NCBI GenBank assembly: GCA_944322725.1
Contig: CALUPU010000001.1
Location: 248,001 to 312,000, forward strand
DNA from: Candidatus Gastranaerophilales bacterium
GTDB taxonomy: Bacteria; Cyanobacteriota; Vampirovibrionia; Gastranaerophilales; Gastranaerophilaceae
Length of the DNA stretch: 64,000 nt
Direction: 5' to 3'
Positions 62,844-64,000 of this stretch are shown here, piece after piece. A program made the position numbers and the translations under genes. The notes beneath the pieces were generated by a model. The model ran no database searches. It was not told where the DNA came from and saw only the letters and a program-made list of their open reading frames with translations. The number at the start of each line of letters is the position of its first letter. Positions within the stretch are counted from its first letter, which is position 1.

Positions 62844-63212
62844 ATGAGCACTGATTTAGATAATCTTGAACTTACATATAAAAAAATCTATGAAGTTTCT
62901 GTACAGATTGCTCAACTGATTGAACGTCAAATATATACAGAACTCATTACTTTTTTGAAAAAAAAAGAGCAGCTATTTAAAGAAGCAGGTGTACTGATTG
63001 AAAAAGTTAACAGCATGAAGGAAGACACTTCAAAGCTTGTTGAAATATGTACAAAAATTCAAAAACAAGAACAGGCAAATATTATTGCTCTTAGTTCCAT
63101 AAGAGATGATATAAAAAAAGAACTTTCTAAAGCAACTAAAAATACAAAACTTATAAGTGCATACTCTAATACGGAAATCAAACAGGGTAATATTTTAGAT
63201 TACAGACAATAG
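62844..63212 (+). CDS. FliT/FlgN-like flagellar chaperone (tentative)
   Basis: 122 residues, all helical. Leu/Glu/Lys-rich helices with EVSVQIAQLIERQIYTELI (about 17-35), LKKKEQLFKEAGVLIEKV and IQKQEQANIIALSSIRDDI resemble the FlgN/FliT helical-hairpin chaperones of FlgK/FlgL or FliD. It ends in KQGNILDYRQ. Position right after fliS supports the call; sequence alone is not decisive. Confidence 0.65.
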   Translation: MSTDLDNLELTYKKIYEVSVQIAQLIERQIYTELITFLKKKEQLFKEAGVLIEKVNSMKEDTSKLVEICTKIQKQEQANIIALSSIRDDIKKELSKATKNTKLISAYSNTEIKQGNILDYRQ

Positions 63213-63216
63213 CGTT

Positions 63217-64000
63217 ATGAACAAAAAAAATCTGATGCTCCTTTTTATAATATCATTTGTCAGCGTAATATTTACACTGAATAATATCTGTTACAGATAC
63301 ATTGACAACAGGGTGGACACTTATTTTATACAAAAACACTATCAGACAACAAATACGGAAATTATAAATCAAGTTCTGAACAACAAACCCGTAAAAATAT
63401 TATCAGAAAACAAAAGGCTTGTGGTAACACTTTTTGTGTCATTTGTTTTTCTTCTTATTTATGTATTTTTTAACGGGTTTCCTGTTATTTTGTTCAGCGT
63501 ATTTTTTATTATAGCGTATTTTACCGGCTACAAACTTCTTCTCAACAACCATATCTTGATTAATATTGCAGGAGTATGTCTTGCACTTCTGTGTGCAAAA
63601 TACTTTGCTAAACTCTATATAAAAACCTTTAAAGATAACGTAAATAAAAAAATAGAAACAGTTCTTGGCAAATATATCTCAAAAGACATAAAAAATAAAA
63701 TCCTAAAAAACAGCGCAGATATAGGGCTCGGCGGCAAACATGCAGAAATAACGGTTATGTTTGCTGATATAAGAGGCTTTACATCTCTTTCCGAGACCAG
63801 AAAGGCAGAAGAAGTTTCACAGCTTTTAAACGAATATTTTTCCGAACTGGAACCAATTATTACAAAATATAACGGAGTAATAAATAAATTTATAGGAGAT
63901 GCTGTACTTGTAATATTCGGAGATCCTGAGCAAGATAAATTCCATGCAAAAAATGCTGTAAAATGTGCTTATGAACTTCGTAAAAAAGTTAAACAAATCA
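63217..64000 (+). CDS. Class III adenylate/guanylate cyclase, 3' end outside window
   Basis: Starts at ATG 63217, four bases after the previous stop, and is open to the right edge (261 codons). Two to four N-terminal membrane helices (LMLLFIISFVSVIF, VVTLFVSFVFLLIYVFF, VILFSVFFIIAYF, AGVCLALLCAKYF) precede the catalytic domain. MFADIRGFTSLSE holds the first metal Asp and GDAVLVIFG the second. It makes cAMP or cGMP; the purine-selecting residues lie beyond the window. The soluble domain faces the cytoplasm. Confidence 0.92.
   Translation, partial: MNKKNLMLLFIISFVSVIFTLNNICYRYIDNRVDTYFIQKHYQTTNTEIINQVLNNKPVKILSENKRLVVTLFVSFVFLLIYVFFNGFPVILFSVFFIIAYFTGYKLLLNNHILINIAGVCLALLCAKYFAKLYIKTFKDNVNKKIETVLGKYISKDIKNKILKNSADIGLGGKHAEITVMFADIRGFTSLSETRKAEEVSQLLNEYFSELEPIITKYNGVINKFIGDAVLVIFGDPEQDKFHAKNAVKCAYELRKKVKQI

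Overview
The window looks like a chromosome segment of a low-GC, diderm, flagellated bacterium of the non-photosynthetic cyanobacterial sister lineage (Vampirovibrionia/Melainabacteria, most likely gut Gastranaerophilales). This placement is inference. It rests on a cyanobacterial-style ClpC, an Omp85/TonB-ExbBD envelope set showing an outer membrane, a flagellar set with FliW, CsrA, FliS and two FliD proteins, a pseudopilin-like protein with a C-terminal motif typical of that group as I remember it, AT-rich intergenic DNA, and many lineage-type hypothetical proteins.

Layout. 0-5 kb is housekeeping: a partial, degenerate PxpA-like gene, rimP-nusA behind an attenuator-like leader hairpin, a U32 peptidase/RlhA-like gene, and rplI. 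5-11 kb is an accessory stretch: two large unrecognised proteins, a possible divergent ADP-ribosyltransferase, a CAU tRNA with an odd 100-bp partial duplication, and a membrane protein. 11-19 kb holds mtaB, a nitrilase, dacB, a secreted TPR protein, the flagellar regulators fliW-csrA, and clpC. 19-27 kb holds an O-methyltransferase, a beta-propeller, dnaJ, grpE, a pair of unlisted small genes (54 and 49 residues), a zinc ribbon, clpP, a pseudopilin-like gene, and ybaB-recR.

27-45.6 kb is the centrepiece. A normal-sized fliD (577 aa) sits directly downstream of a 5506-residue FliD-like protein. The giant keeps FliD-like ends, but its middle is about 27 hook-IN-type modules interrupted by six GLUG-type beta-helix blocks. 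Each block starts with the same short lead motif. It reads as a greatly expanded flagellar cap or filament-tip adhesin.

45.8-54 kb is an envelope block on the plus strand: an Omp85 that apparently starts at ATT, a glycine-zipper protein, TonB-ExbB-ExbD-ExbD, and a TPR protein, followed by a YkgJ cysteine-cluster gene. 54-58.4 kb holds unknown genes, including two neighbours that share an N-terminal NFNPF motif behind a candidate sigma-28 promoter. 58.3-64 kb holds a 5-formyl-THF cyclo-ligase, an XRE regulator overlapping a corrinoid adenosyltransferase, and a probable flagellar operon: an 84-aa unknown, a 636-aa unknown, fliS, a FliT/FlgN-like gene and a class III nucleotide cyclase that runs off the end.

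The genes fit a motile, outer-membrane-bearing cell. FliW-CsrA would tune flagellin translation, FliS and the FliT-like protein would chaperone export, and the two FliD proteins would cap or decorate the filament. No stretch above 300 bases is empty; the longest gene-poor gaps (about 250-290 bases) are covered by the promoter, tRNA and terminator entries.
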